Below are positions 1 to 8,020 of a DNA stretch of 37,657 nucleotides, one piece after another. Numbering within the stretch: position 1 is the first letter of the stretch; every line of letters starts with the position of its first letter. A program made the translations under genes and the position numbers. The notes below the pieces were generated by a model. That model saw nothing but the letters and a program-made list of their open reading frames with translations. It ran no database searches and had not been told where the DNA came from. Source of the DNA: Chloroflexota bacterium (lineage in GTDB: Bacteria; Chloroflexota; Dehalococcoidia; Dehalococcoidales; RBG-16-60-22); NCBI GenBank assembly GCA_016190695.1, contig JACPQC010000006.1, positions 1 to 37,657 of the forward strand. Reading direction: 5' to 3'.

Positions 1-2
1 AG

Positions 3-758
3 GCCGTAAAAGAGTGTGCCGAGCATCAGCCAAAGGTAGGGGATACCTGGGTAGCTGATGAGACTTATGTACGGGTAGATAGGCATTCTAAGGCCGTTCA
101 AGTGGATAATCCCTACTCCAAGTCCAAAAAAGCCAAGTGGATAGTGTTCTGGGACATCATAGACGCTGACACACGATTCCTGTTGGCTTCTCATATCACC
201 ACTACTAGAGACAAGAAGGATGCTCAGGCTCTTATGGAGAAAGCTGCTAAACGTGCTGGCAAAGTTCCGAAGGTAGTAGTAACGGATAAACTCAGGGCTT
301 ATCTGGACGGGGTAGAATTTGCTTTCGGTGCAGACGCTAGGCACAAACAAGGCTCGCCTTTCGAGATTGCTAATGATAACAATCTGATTGAAAGACTACA
401 TGGGACAATCAAAGAACGGACTAAGGTCATGCGTGGATTACGAAATGCGGAGACTGCCGAGCGTTTCTTGAATGGCTGGGCAGTCTATTATAACTACATG
501 AAACCACACGAATCGCTGGACAGTAAGACCCCTGCGGAATCTGCCAAGTGCGATTACACATTCCGGGATTGGGTAGACCTCTCTCGTCTGGTAGACCCGC
601 ACGTGCGTGTATTGGTTACTCCTGCTAAGGTAGAAGTGATTCCTGAAACGCCTGTTGTGAAGTATCGGACACCTACACGTAGACTGCGAGTGAAGCGCAA
701 ATGGAAAGACCGTAGGGCAGGGGATAGTCCTACAACAATGGGTGGGATAAGGCTATGA
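3..758 (+). CDS. DDE transposase, 5'-truncated by window edge (IS6/IS240-like)
   Basis: This is the catalytic part of a transposase that cuts and joins insertion-sequence ends. The frame is open from base 3, so the N-terminus lies outside the window; the GTG at 102 is internal because the first catalytic Asp is encoded upstream of it. The DDE triad is visible: Asp at 57-59 (context WVADETYV), Asp at 285-287 (VVVTDKLRAY) and Glu at 390-392 (NLIERLHGTIKER). The second Asp and the Glu are 34 residues apart, as in classic DDE enzymes. The C-terminal YYNYMKPHESL stretch is typical of the rve-like IS6/IS240 and IS481 groups. The basic C-terminal tail ends at a TGA. Codon use is less GC-rich than in the neighbouring genes, consistent with a mobile gene. 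Family assignment is moderate; transposase identity is strong. Confidence 0.88.
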   Translation, partial: AVKECAEHQPKVGDTWVADETYVRVDRHSKAVQVDNPYSKSKKAKWIVFWDIIDADTRFLLASHITTTRDKKDAQALMEKAAKRAGKVPKVVVTDKLRAYLDGVEFAFGADARHKQGSPFEIANDNNLIERLHGTIKERTKVMRGLRNAETAERFLNGWAVYYNYMKPHESLDSKTPAESAKCDYTFRDWVDLSRLVDPHVRVLVTPAKVEVIPETPVVKYRTPTRRLRVKRKWKDRRAGDSPTTMGGIRL

Positions 759-957
759 GTATGGTGCAACTAAAACAGAAGAGAACCCTCAATGGGGTCA
801 ACTTGACAATCTTTGCGCCAGATGGTAGCGTAAATGGTAGTTTTTCGGGTTCGCTTACCGGCACCGGCTGTGTAGAAGTGTTCCCGCTATCAATCACTAT
901 AGTACCCCGGTCCAGCAGCCGCCGGGGGCAAGAGTTATTTTAGGAGGGGTCATCAAT
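759..957. other. Non-coding right flank of the transposase gene with GC hairpin before AOR
   Basis: No convincing gene is seen here. The stretch presumably holds the right end of the insertion sequence, but the left end is outside the window so the terminal repeat cannot be matched. A perfect -35 box (TTGACA, 803-808) sits 17 bp from a poor -10 (TAGCGT, 826-831), so it could be an outward promoter. A hairpin pairs 905-910 (CCCCGG) with 922-927 (CCGGGG) just before the AOR ribosome-binding site. It is followed by GTTATTTT, which could make it a weak terminator. Confidence 0.4.
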
Positions 958-2859
958 ATGCCAGAATCAGGTGGATGGGGCGGCACCGTCCTTCACGTAG
1001 ACCTTACCACGGGCAAGATCGAAAAGGAAAGACCGTCACTGGACTGGTCTCGGAAATTCCTGGGGGGGCGGGGGTTCAATTCAATAAGACTGTTCAACAT
1101 GGTCCAGCCCGATGTGGACGCATTAAGCCCGGAAAATGTCCTCCTCTTCAGTTCCGGACCTCTGGTGGGCACCAAATCACCGGCCTGTTCCCGGCTCACC
1201 GTCTCGGCAAAATCACCGCTGACCGATATCCACGGTGATGCCAACATGGGCGGCTTTTTCGGGGCGGAGATGAAGTTTGCCGGCTATGACCAGATAGTGG
1301 TCACCGGCAAGTCAGAGCGCCCGGTCTGCATCTTCATCAAGGGAGAGGATGTCAAGGTAACTGACGCCTCTCATGTCTGGGGCCGCCAGCGCATCGAGGC
1401 CGAAGAAATAATCACGAAGGATTTCGGCGACCCCAAGGCGAGGGCGGTGAGCATCGGCCCCGCCGGTGAAAAGCTGGTGCGCATCGCCAACGTGATGAGC
1501 GGCCCCAAACGAGCCGCCGGCCGCTGCGGCATGGGCGCGGTCATGGGTTCCAAGAACCTCAAGGCCATCGTGGTGCGGGGCAACAACAAGGTCGCCATCG
1601 CCCGGCCCGACGCCTTCGAGAAGGCCCGCAAAGAGGCTATGGAGATAATGCCCACCACCTGGCAGTACCAGCGCATGCACAAGCATGGCACCCTGGTCAT
1701 CCTTGATTCCACTCATGCCGCCGGCATTGACGGGGTGAGAAACTATTCCACCACCGTGTTCGACCAGGCCCAGAACATCGGCGCAGAGGCCTTTGAAAAG
1801 GACTACATAATCGGCAAGAGGCCCTGCTTTGGCTGCCCTGTCGCCTGCACCCACGCCTACAAGGTCGAATCGGGCGAGTTCGCCGGCACCTGGGGGGAAG
1901 GCCCTGAGTTCGGCATGACCGGCCTGGGGCTCAAATGCGAGATAGGCGACGCCGGCGCCCTGCTCAAGATGAACCAGCTTCTCAACGAGTACGGCATAGA
2001 CTGTGTCAGCGTGCAGCAGATGATCGCCTGGGTTATGGACTGCTATACCCAGGGGCTGCTCGACCGGGAAGACCTGGACGGGCTGACGCCCAATTTCGGC
2101 GATTACCACGCCGCCATCGAACTGATCCACCGGATAGGCAAGCGCGAGGGCATCGGCGATATCCTGGCCGAGGGTGAAAAGCGCGCCCCGGCAATCATGA
2201 AGAAGGGTACCGAGAAGTACATGCACCACGTGAAGGGCATGTCCCCGGTAATCGAGGACCCCCGCGCCGGCAAGCCCTTCGGTCTGGGCTATTACACCTC
2301 CAGCCGCGGCGCCGACCACCTGAGGTCGCTGGGGATGAGCCTCAGCGTGCAGCTCTACCTGAAAGAGACCGGCCAGGAAATGCGCGATGATATCAAGGAC
2401 CCCACCAGCGAGGTGGGCAAAGGCGCGGCCATCAAATGGCTGGAGGACCAGTACGGAGCCGTTGATTCGTTCGGCGGCTGCAAGTTCGTCTACCCCCGCT
2501 GCGGCATAACCGTAGAGCACATGGCCCGGCTCATCTCCGCCGCCACCGGCCTCGATATCAGCAAAGAAGAGCTGTTGCAGATAGGCGAGCGTGTTTATAA
2601 CGTGGAGAAGGCATTTAACTCCAGGCAGGGACTTACCCGTCGGGACGATAACTTCTCTGTGCCGGATAAGTTCACCAAGGAGCCGATCAAAGAAGGCCCG
2701 TTCAAGGACTGCGTGGTTGACCTTGATACTTTCCTGGATGATTACTATACGGCCCGCGGCTGGGACCTGAAATCAGGACTGCCCACCACCGGAAAACTGG
2801 CGGAGCTTGGTCTGCAGGACATAGCCGCGGAACTGGCCAGGTTCCAGGCGGTCGTATAA
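958..2859 (+). CDS. Aldehyde:ferredoxin oxidoreductase (AOR family, tungstopterin)
   Basis: Cytoplasmic tungsten- or molybdenum-pterin enzyme that oxidises aldehydes to carboxylates with ferredoxin as acceptor; the actual substrate cannot be read from sequence. The 633-residue length matches the family (about 600-630). The N-terminal domain opens with [15 protein letters not shown] and continues with KFLGGRGFN, both characteristic. The [4Fe-4S] ligands are C290, C293 and C297 (CFGCPVAC) with the distant fourth at C508 (DSFGGCKF). The pterin/substrate region [13 protein letters not shown] lies at about 310-322. There is no signal peptide. A strong ribosome-binding site (AGGAGGGG, 943-950) fixes the ATG. 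It is the first gene after the transposase and is followed 86 bp later by remA on the same strand. No ferredoxin partner is adjacent. Confidence 0.93.
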   Translation: MPESGGWGGTVLHVDLTTGKIEKERPSLDWSRKFLGGRGFNSIRLFNMVQPDVDALSPENVLLFSSGPLVGTKSPACSRLTVSAKSPLTDIHGDANMGGFFGAEMKFAGYDQIVVTGKSERPVCIFIKGEDVKVTDASHVWGRQRIEAEEIITKDFGDPKARAVSIGPAGEKLVRIANVMSGPKRAAGRCGMGAVMGSKNLKAIVVRGNNKVAIARPDAFEKARKEAMEIMPTTWQYQRMHKHGTLVILDSTHAAGIDGVRNYSTTVFDQAQNIGAEAFEKDYIIGKRPCFGCPVACTHAYKVESGEFAGTWGEGPEFGMTGLGLKCEIGDAGALLKMNQLLNEYGIDCVSVQQMIAWVMDCYTQGLLDREDLDGLTPNFGDYHAAIELIHRIGKREGIGDILAEGEKRAPAIMKKGTEKYMHHVKGMSPVIEDPRAGKPFGLGYYTSSRGADHLRSLGMSLSVQLYLKETGQEMRDDIKDPTSEVGKGAAIKWLEDQYGAVDSFGGCKFVYPRCGITVEHMARLISAATGLDISKEELLQIGERVYNVEKAFNSRQGLTRRDDNFSVPDKFTKEPIKEGPFKDCVVDLDTFLDDYYTARGWDLKSGLPTTGKLAELGLQDIAAELARFQAVV

Positions 2860-2945
2860 TGATAACATTCCCCTCCCCAGCCAATGGCCGGCCCGCAGAG
2901 GGCCGTTCCGACGAGGCTGCGGGACAATATGGACGAGGTGCCACA

Positions 2946-3230
2946 ATGTCTATAGAGCTGGTCCACGTTGGATTCGGCAATATGCTTGCCATGAGCAGGG
3001 TCATCGCCATGGCATCACCAAACTCAGCGCCAACCAAGCGCACTATCCAGGAGGGCCGGAACAAGGGACTGCTCATCGATATGACCAGCGGCAGGAGGAC
3101 CAAGGCGGTTATCTTCACCGATAGCGGCCATGTCATCCTGGCTGCCCTGGCCCCGGAGACCATAGCCGGCAGGCTTCAGGTGGGCCGCATACCCCTCAAG
3201 GTCCACGGCGATGACCGGGATGAGCCTTAA
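2946..3230 (+). CDS. remA: RemA/DUF370 family regulatory protein
   Basis: Small DNA-binding regulator family; in Bacillus subtilis RemA activates biofilm matrix and osmoprotection genes, but the role in other phyla is unknown. The 94-residue protein starts at the internal ATG ([15 protein letters not shown]), because family members begin at this point and a GAGGTG precedes it; the 29 upstream in-frame codons are not conserved in character. The typical block with [20 protein letters not shown] and then [18 protein letters not shown] is present. It overlaps the gmk start by 20 bp, the usual remA-gmk pairing. In many bacteria yicC precedes and rpoZ follows this pair; neither is here. Confidence 0.9.
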   Translation: MSIELVHVGFGNMLAMSRVIAMASPNSAPTKRTIQEGRNKGLLIDMTSGRRTKAVIFTDSGHVILAALAPETIAGRLQVGRIPLKVHGDDRDEP

Positions 3231-3840
3231 GCCCTTTCTTGAGCCTGGGCCGCTGCTGGTCGTCCTCTCCGGCCCGTCCGGCGCCGGCAAAGATGCGCTG
3301 TTGACCCGGATACGCCAGAGGGGGTTCCCTGTCGAATTCATCACCACCGTGACCACCAGGCAGCAGCGACCGGCGGAGCAGGACTATGTGGACTACCACT
3401 TCACCACCGAAGCAGCCTTCCAGCGCATGCTCGAAAAAAGCGAGCTTCTGGAGTGGGCTAACGTCTACGGCAACTGGTACGGCGTGCCCAAAGGGCCTAT
3501 CAAACAGGCACTGAAACAGGGGCGAGACGCCATCGTCAAGGTGGACGTGCAGGGCGCTGCCACCATAAAGAAACTGGTCCCGGAGGCAGTGTTCATCTTC
3601 CTGACGCCTCCCTCCCTTGAGGAGCTGGCCAGGCGGATAGAAGGACGCCGCACTGAATCGGCGCCGGAACTGGCCCTGCGCTCCCGCACCGCCGAGGCCG
3701 AACTGAAACAGATATACCTGTTCGACTACGTGGTCATCAGCCGCCAGGACCAGGTAGACCGCGCCGCCGCCGAGACCGAGGCCATCATCACCGCCGAGAA
3801 ATGCCGAGTCCACCCCAGGCACATCGTGGTGGATGACTGA
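3211..3840 (+). CDS. gmk: Guanylate kinase
   Basis: Phosphorylates GMP to GDP with ATP, an essential step of guanine nucleotide supply in the cytoplasm. The 209-residue protein has the P-loop GPSGAGKD at 21-28. The GMP-binding region [17 protein letters not shown] spans about 48-64, with both arginines and the DY pair. VYGNWYGVP is at 85-93 and the Walker B-like DVQGA at 112-116. A second in-frame ATG lies nine bases downstream and could be used instead. The gene overlaps remA, so the two are translationally coupled. Its stop lies 11 bp from the stop of a convergent nuclease gene, and rpoZ, the usual next gene, is missing. Confidence 0.95.
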   Translation: MTGMSLKPFLEPGPLLVVLSGPSGAGKDALLTRIRQRGFPVEFITTVTTRQQRPAEQDYVDYHFTTEAAFQRMLEKSELLEWANVYGNWYGVPKGPIKQALKQGRDAIVKVDVQGAATIKKLVPEAVFIFLTPPSLEELARRIEGRRTESAPELALRSRTAEAELKQIYLFDYVVISRQDQVDRAAAETEAIITAEKCRVHPRHIVVDD

Positions 3841-3851
3841 TGAAATCTCGG

Positions 3852-4802
3852 TCACACCTCTTCCATGCCGTATTTGAGTTTGAACTTGCCTATCCAATCA
3901 TCGTGACGCCCTGATTCTTCAATGGCTTTGACCACATCCTGGATATCGGCCTGGCCGATCCGGGCCTTGTGCTTTTCAGGAAGAAAACTGAGCAAAAATG
4001 GCATGAGTCCACGTCCTGCCCCCGAAAACGTTGGACTTCTGTTATCGCTCAGCAGGACAAAAGCGCCATCTTTCTTTATGGCGAACAGGACTTCCCTGAA
4101 GAATTGATAGTAGTTGGCCAGTATACAAGTGGAATCGGTCGTTAGCGCCGGCTGCAAGAATCCATATTCTTCTAGAAGGTTCCAGTACTTCCTCCCGATA
4201 TGGTGAAGATAGCATCTGGACAGATTTCCTGCGGGATTGGCCCCCTCGCAGTTCCCCTGCCCAAAGACCGAGCAACCACCAAAACCGTTTTCGGTGAACT
4301 TGCATTCAATGAAGAGGGCACCTAGTTTTTCCGGATTTCCAACCACAAGGTCAATGGAGGTGGGTTGACCTGAATCTTCGTTGAATACGCTACGGTCTTC
4401 GTATTCAAGTACCGCCTGTGTACTTGAGCCTGGCCAGTTCAGTTCTCTTGTAAGCAAGGCACTCTGCAGAGGCTCCAAATCTTCTCTCACGATCAATGGG
4501 CCGACCAAATTAAACAACAGCGCCTGGCTGCTCAAGCCATGATGTACATAATCATGTAAAGCGAAGGTTTTGTCACTTGCAAGACGCTCCTGCTGCTTAT
4601 TCTCGACATAGCGGGCCACTTCCGGCAGGATAATATTGTTGGGCCAATACTTCAGTTCAGCCAGACAGTACTTGTATTTGGGATGAACCTCGCACTGCCG
4701 GTCACTGAACCACCGTTCTGCAGCTATCTTCATTTGTCCTACAAAATGATCTCGTCTCCTAAATGGCCAGGTGCGGGCAAGCTGTCGGCTATTAAACATC
4801 AT
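3852..4802 (-). CDS. Orphan PD-(D/E)XK nuclease, PGN_0703-like putative restriction endonuclease
   Basis: The 316-residue protein resembles the PGN_0703 group of putative restriction endonucleases; this is recognition by eye. The nuclease core is visible: an acidic residue at D151 in SIDLVVGNPEKL and the E-x-K pair at E166/K168 in ALFIECKFTENG, the spacing of a PD-(D/E)XK fold. Upstream are conserved-looking segments such as CEVHPKYKYCLAELKYWPNN and SSQALLFNLVGPL. There is no methyltransferase or specificity subunit nearby, so it may act alone, on modified DNA, or be a remnant of a defence island. The AT content is higher than its neighbours, suggesting transfer. GGAGG sits 3 bp before the first ATG and 6 bp before a second ATG at 4799, which may be the real start. 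A repair role is an alternative. Confidence 0.6.
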   Translation of the reverse strand: MMFNSRQLARTWPFRRRDHFVGQMKIAAERWFSDRQCEVHPKYKYCLAELKYWPNNIILPEVARYVENKQQERLASDKTFALHDYVHHGLSSQALLFNLVGPLIVREDLEPLQSALLTRELNWPGSSTQAVLEYEDRSVFNEDSGQPTSIDLVVGNPEKLGALFIECKFTENGFGGCSVFGQGNCEGANPAGNLSRCYLHHIGRKYWNLLEEYGFLQPALTTDSTCILANYYQFFREVLFAIKKDGAFVLLSDNRSPTFSGAGRGLMPFLLSFLPEKHKARIGQADIQDVVKAIEESGRHDDWIGKFKLKYGMEEV

Positions 4803-5125
4803 AAACCTCCACTACTCAAAGGCTAACATTATCAAATAGACGCCACGACTTTACTCTTTTGTCCGCAATTAGTCAAGAACATACGAACGAGGGCGTTTAA
4901 CAACAACCCGTCATTCCCCGCGAAGGCGGGGAATCCACACAAGCCAGGCTCGTGGATTGCCCGGTCAAGCCGGGCAATGACAATTCTTAAACGCCCTCTA
5001 CGAACCGCTCAAAATCTGTGGAGAGGTTTCGCACTGTAGCAGAATGCTTGAATGAGAAGAGCAATAGTGCCTCGCAGAGGGTTAAATGACGTCTCGACGG
5101 GGACTGCGGGCATTCCCATCAGGCT
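4803..5125. other. Spacer containing a MITE and the upstream region of the nuclease gene
   Basis: No gene is seen. The only clear structure is the inverted-repeat element described at 4882-5005. The part nearest the nuclease gene is AT-rich and probably carries its promoter (TTGACT on the minus strand at 4871-4876), but no convincing -10 at 17 bp could be assigned. Confidence 0.5.
4882..5005. repeat. MITE-like element with 12-bp terminal inverted repeats and 7-bp target duplication
   Basis: The element runs from 4889 to 4998 (110 bp). Its ends are perfect inverted repeats, GAGGGCGTTTAA at 4889-4900 and TTAAACGCCCTC at 4987-4998. It is flanked by the direct repeat TACGAAC at 4882-4888 and 4999-5005, as left by transposition. 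Inside are two further nested hairpins: GTCATTCCCCGC...GCGGGGAATCCAC on the left and GTGGATTGCCCGG...CCGGGCAATGAC on the right. These two also pair with each other, so the whole element can fold into a cruciform. It encodes nothing. It lies upstream of the nuclease gene. Confidence 0.8.
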
Positions 5126-6490
5126 TCAGGACTGGCTGCTCCCCTTATCCGGCGACTCTGTCCCGTCATTATGCTTTCGGTCTTTCCACCAGGCCCTGAG
5201 GCGGGCTGAGATCTCTCGCTCGTATCCCTGGTCACCGGGGACGTAGAAGCGCTTGCCCGCCACCGAATCCGGCGCGTGCTGCTGCTGGACGAAGTGGCCG
5301 GGATAGTCATGGGCATACTTGTAGCCCTCCCCGTAGCCCAGGCCTTTCATCAGCGGGGTCACCGGGTTGCGCAAATGCAGCGGCACCGCCTCCGTGGAGC
5401 CGCGCCTTATCTCTTCCTGGACACGCGAGTATGCCTGGTACAGGGAGTTGCTCTTGGGCGCTGTCGCCAGGTAGACCACCGCTTCGGCCAGGGCCAGGTT
5501 CCCCTCCGGCATGCCGATAAAGTGCACCGCCTGCTGCGCCGCCATGGCCACCACCAGGGCCTGCGGGTCAGCCATGCCCACATCTTCCGAGGCGAAGCGC
5601 ACCAGCCTGCGGGCGATAAACAGGGGGTCCTCGCCACCCTCCAGCATCATCGCCAGCCAGTACAGGGCGGCATCAGGGTCAGAGCCGCGCATTGACTTGT
5701 GCAGCGCCGAAATCAGATCGTAATGCTGGTCTCCGGCTCGGTCATAGCGCACCACCCGCCGCTGCAAGGCGTCCTCGATGGTTGCCAGGTTGACAAGTCG
5801 CCTGCCCTCGCTATCGGGCGGGGTGTTCAGGGCGGCCAGTTCCAGGGTATTCAGTGCCACCCGGGCGTCCCCGTTGGACACCGCCACCAGGTGGTTCATG
5901 GCGTCATGTGCCAGCTCCACGTTCAGGTCTCCCAGGCCGTACAGCTTGTCTTTAAGCGCCCGCAGGATTATCACCTGCATCTCGGCGCTGGAGAGGGAGT
6001 TCATGGGCAACACGCGGCAGCGGGACAAAAGGGGAGAAGTGACCTCGAAGGAAGGGTTCTCGGTGGTGGCCCCGATGAGGATGATGGTGCCATCCTCGAC
6101 GTAAGGCAGCGCGGCGTCCTGCTGGGTCTTGTTGAAACGGTGGATCTCGTCAATGAACAGGATGGTCTTCCCCATCTTCACGTTGCGGCGTTCTTTGGCC
6201 TGCTCTATTATCCGGCGCAGGTCTGCCACCGTGGCGCTGACGGCGCTGACCGCGCTGAAGTGGGCGCCGGTCACGTTGGCGATTATCCAGGCCAGCGTGG
6301 TCTTGCCACAGCCGGGAGGCCCCCACAGGATCATGGAAGGTATCCGGTCAGAATCAATGGCCTTGCGCAGCACCCGGCCCTTGCCGATGAGGTGCTCCTG
6401 GCCGACAAAGGTGTGCAGGCTGGTCGGCCTCATCCGGGTCGCCAGCGGTTCCTGGACTATTTTCTCTTCGGACTTTCCTTCGATATTCAT
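5126..6490 (-). CDS. rarA: Replication-associated recombination protein A (AAA+ ATPase)
   Basis: RarA/MgsA is a clamp-loader-like AAA+ ATPase that acts at stalled replication forks and gaps. From the ATG at 6490 the protein has 454 residues. Walker A GPPGCGKTT is at 57-65, Walker B ILFIDEIH at 109-116, sensor 1 GATTENPSF at 139-147 and the arginine finger SRCR at 155-158. The C-terminal tetramerisation region includes SMRGSDPDAALYWLA and KGLGYGEGYKYAHDYP, typical of the family. I chose this start because AGAAGG precedes it by five bases; 24 in-frame codons upstream give a non-conserved extension. A promoter is readable upstream (6550-6578). It stands alone on the minus strand. Confidence 0.94.
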   Translation of the reverse strand: MNIEGKSEEKIVQEPLATRMRPTSLHTFVGQEHLIGKGRVLRKAIDSDRIPSMILWGPPGCGKTTLAWIIANVTGAHFSAVSAVSATVADLRRIIEQAKERRNVKMGKTILFIDEIHRFNKTQQDAALPYVEDGTIILIGATTENPSFEVTSPLLSRCRVLPMNSLSSAEMQVIILRALKDKLYGLGDLNVELAHDAMNHLVAVSNGDARVALNTLELAALNTPPDSEGRRLVNLATIEDALQRRVVRYDRAGDQHYDLISALHKSMRGSDPDAALYWLAMMLEGGEDPLFIARRLVRFASEDVGMADPQALVVAMAAQQAVHFIGMPEGNLALAEAVVYLATAPKSNSLYQAYSRVQEEIRRGSTEAVPLHLRNPVTPLMKGLGYGEGYKYAHDYPGHFVQQQHAPDSVAGKRFYVPGDQGYEREISARLRAWWKDRKHNDGTESPDKGSSQS

Positions 6491-6549
6491 GATTACCTTC
6501 TCTCTGTTTCTCGATGGGCGATTTCCGGACAAGTCCTGTTCTTCATGAA

Positions 6550-6578
6550 ATGTTATCACCAATGGGCGGTGACATCAA
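6550..6578 (-). promoter_or_regulatory. Promoter of rarA
   Basis: On the minus strand, -35 TTGATG (6573-6578) and -10 TAACAT (6550-6555) are separated by 17 bp. This gives a leader of about 50-60 bases before the rarA ATG at 6490 and supports that start. Confidence 0.5.
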
Positions 6579-6762
6579 CTACCAGCCGACAATTGTTTGA
6601 CGTGCTAATCCCATTAACTCCCAATATTAGCTGGTGTGTAGTACTAATGAAAATTAGTGAAAGACGTTTCGTCTCCCTTTCGTAAAGGGCCTGCCCTGGT
6701 TCCACCGAGTCACCACGAGGTGAGCCTGTCGAAGGGGAGATAGAGAGGGATTTTGGGTTACG

Positions 6763-6797
6763 AAATCCCCCTTAATCCCCCTTTTTCAAAGGGGGAG
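6763..6797. repeat. Palindromic C-rich/G-rich hairpin repeat
   Basis: A perfect 9-bp stem pairs TCCCCCTTT (6776-6784) with AAAGGGGGA (6788-6796) around a 3-base loop. A second CCCCCTT copy precedes it at 6767-6773. This looks like a widespread intergenic hairpin repeat. Confidence 0.6.
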
Positions 6798-6857
6798 ACC
6801 AATCCAGACGCTTTCAACATACTGCTATTACGATGGAGCCAGAGATTTTCCGAACAC

Positions 6858-6989
6858 TGTCATGCTGGAGAGAGCGACTCACCCCCGCTAAGGCTTTGGT
6901 GGACAAGCGCGACTGAAGCGTCTCAGAGCTTGCCCTGAGCGACTTGTCCCGAACGCAGTTGAGGGAAGCCGAATGGGGGGGGGGGGGGG
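6858..6989. repeat. TGTCATGCTG-family repeat ending in a 15-G tract
   Basis: The first ~120 bp match the reverse complement of 24222-24344 with roughly eight differences by eye. The repeat begins TGTCATGCTGGA and includes GACTTGTCCCGAACGCAG. Where the other copy ends in GGGGTG, this one runs into 15 consecutive G (6975-6989). Confidence 0.75.
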
Positions 6990-7129
6990 AGACAAAGTGT
7001 GTTAGTTCGGGAAGAATCAGGTTTGACACTAAGCGGTGCTGCAAAGATTGAGTGTAACCTCAAAACCCAATTTGGACAAGAGCGGTGTTCAGCGTGGTAA
7101 GTCCGAAAGGCTCCAACCGGGAGGAGCAA

Positions 7130-8020
7130 CTACACCGGCAGGTCTATGTGGTAGTCCTTCAGCAGCTCCCTGATAAAGGCGGCCGATTTGTCATCAGGCC
7201 CGGTGAGCGGCAGCCGGGGCTTGCCCACTTTCATGCCAGCCAGGTCGAGGGCGTATTTTATCGGTATCGGATTTGACAGGACGAATATCCCGTTGAACAG
7301 GGGCAGCAAGCGCCGGTGGATGCCGGCAGCCCCGACCATATCTCCAGCCGCAGCCTTTTGGATCATCTCCTTTATCTGTTTGCCCACCAGATGAGAGGCC
7401 ACGCTGATGACCCCGTAGCCGCCCAGTGCCATGATGGGAAAGGTATCGCCATCGTTGCCGCTCCAGACAAGGAACCCTTCCCTGGCCTCACTGACGACTC
7501 TGGCCACCTGGTCCATGCTGCCGCTGGCTTCCTTCACCCCGATGATATTTTCTATCTGGCTCAGCCTGACAATGGTCTCGGCTGAAAGGCTGGTGATGGT
7601 CCGCGAGGGCACGTTGTACAGGATGCAGGGGAGGCTGGTACTGCCGGCGATGGCCTTGAAATGCTGATAAAGTCCCTCCTGGGTGGGCTTGTTGTAATAG
7701 GGCACCACCAGCAGGCAAGCGTCCACACCGACTGACTCGGCCTGCCTGGTGGCAGAAATGGCCTCGGCGGTGCTGTTGCTGCCGGTGCCGGCTACCACCG
7801 CCCCCCGCCCGTCCAGGGCCGCTTTTATCCCGGCGAACAGGCGCACTTCCTCTTCCCTGACCAGGGTGGGCGATTCCCCGGTGGTCCCGGCCACTACCAC
7901 TCCATCGCTACCTGACTTGACCAGGGCCAGGGCCAGCTTTTTGGCCTGGTCATAGTCTACCTGGCCATCCTCGTTGAAAGGGGTCACCATGGCGGTGAGC
8001 AAACGTCCCAGCTCTTTCAT
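7130..8020 (-). CDS. dapA: 4-Hydroxy-tetrahydrodipicolinate synthase
   Basis: Condenses pyruvate with aspartate-4-semialdehyde, the first step committed to diaminopimelate/lysine synthesis. The 296-residue TIM barrel has the substrate loop AGTTGESPT (44-52), Tyr135 and Arg140 in LYNVPSRT and the Schiff-base Lys163 in GVKEASGS. The start MKELGRLLTAMVTPF matches family N-termini. It overlaps the asd stop by four bases (ATGA), so translation is coupled. It is the last gene of rpsO-pnp-dapB-asd-dapA, and its substrate is the product of the gene before it. Confidence 0.96.
   Translation of the reverse strand: MKELGRLLTAMVTPFNEDGQVDYDQAKKLALALVKSGSDGVVVAGTTGESPTLVREEEVRLFAGIKAALDGRGAVVAGTGSNSTAEAISATRQAESVGVDACLLVVPYYNKPTQEGLYQHFKAIAGSTSLPCILYNVPSRTITSLSAETIVRLSQIENIIGVKEASGSMDQVARVVSEAREGFLVWSGNDGDTFPIMALGGYGVISVASHLVGKQIKEMIQKAAAGDMVGAAGIHRRLLPLFNGIFVLSNPIPIKYALDLAGMKVGKPRLPLTGPDDKSAAFIRELLKDYHIDLPV

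Larger units (their letters stand above)
6491..7129. other. Repeat-rich intergenic spacer between rarA and dapA
   Basis: No gene is seen in 640 bp. The spacer holds the rarA promoter, a fragment at about 6696-6735 resembling one at 34797-34830 (CCTGGTTCCAC...), a CCCCCTTTTTC hairpin repeat (6763-6797), a large inverted-repeat family member (6858-6979) and a run of 15 G (6975-6989). No clear intrinsic terminator for dapA was found. Confidence 0.6.

Noticed and set aside
755-943. 62-codon frame directly after the transposase gene
   Set aside because: Although it overlaps the stop as ATGA, the sequence has no family resemblance and covers the expected insertion-sequence end and a GC hairpin.
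1312-2520. 402-codon frame on the minus strand
   Set aside because: It is antisense to the well-supported AOR gene and results from GC-rich codon bias.
4911-4981. Possible CRISPR-like palindromes
   Set aside because: The hairpins are not a series of evenly spaced direct repeats with unique spacers, and no cas gene is in the window.
5699-6685. 328-codon plus-strand frame
   Set aside because: It is antisense to rarA, whose Walker motifs are clear.
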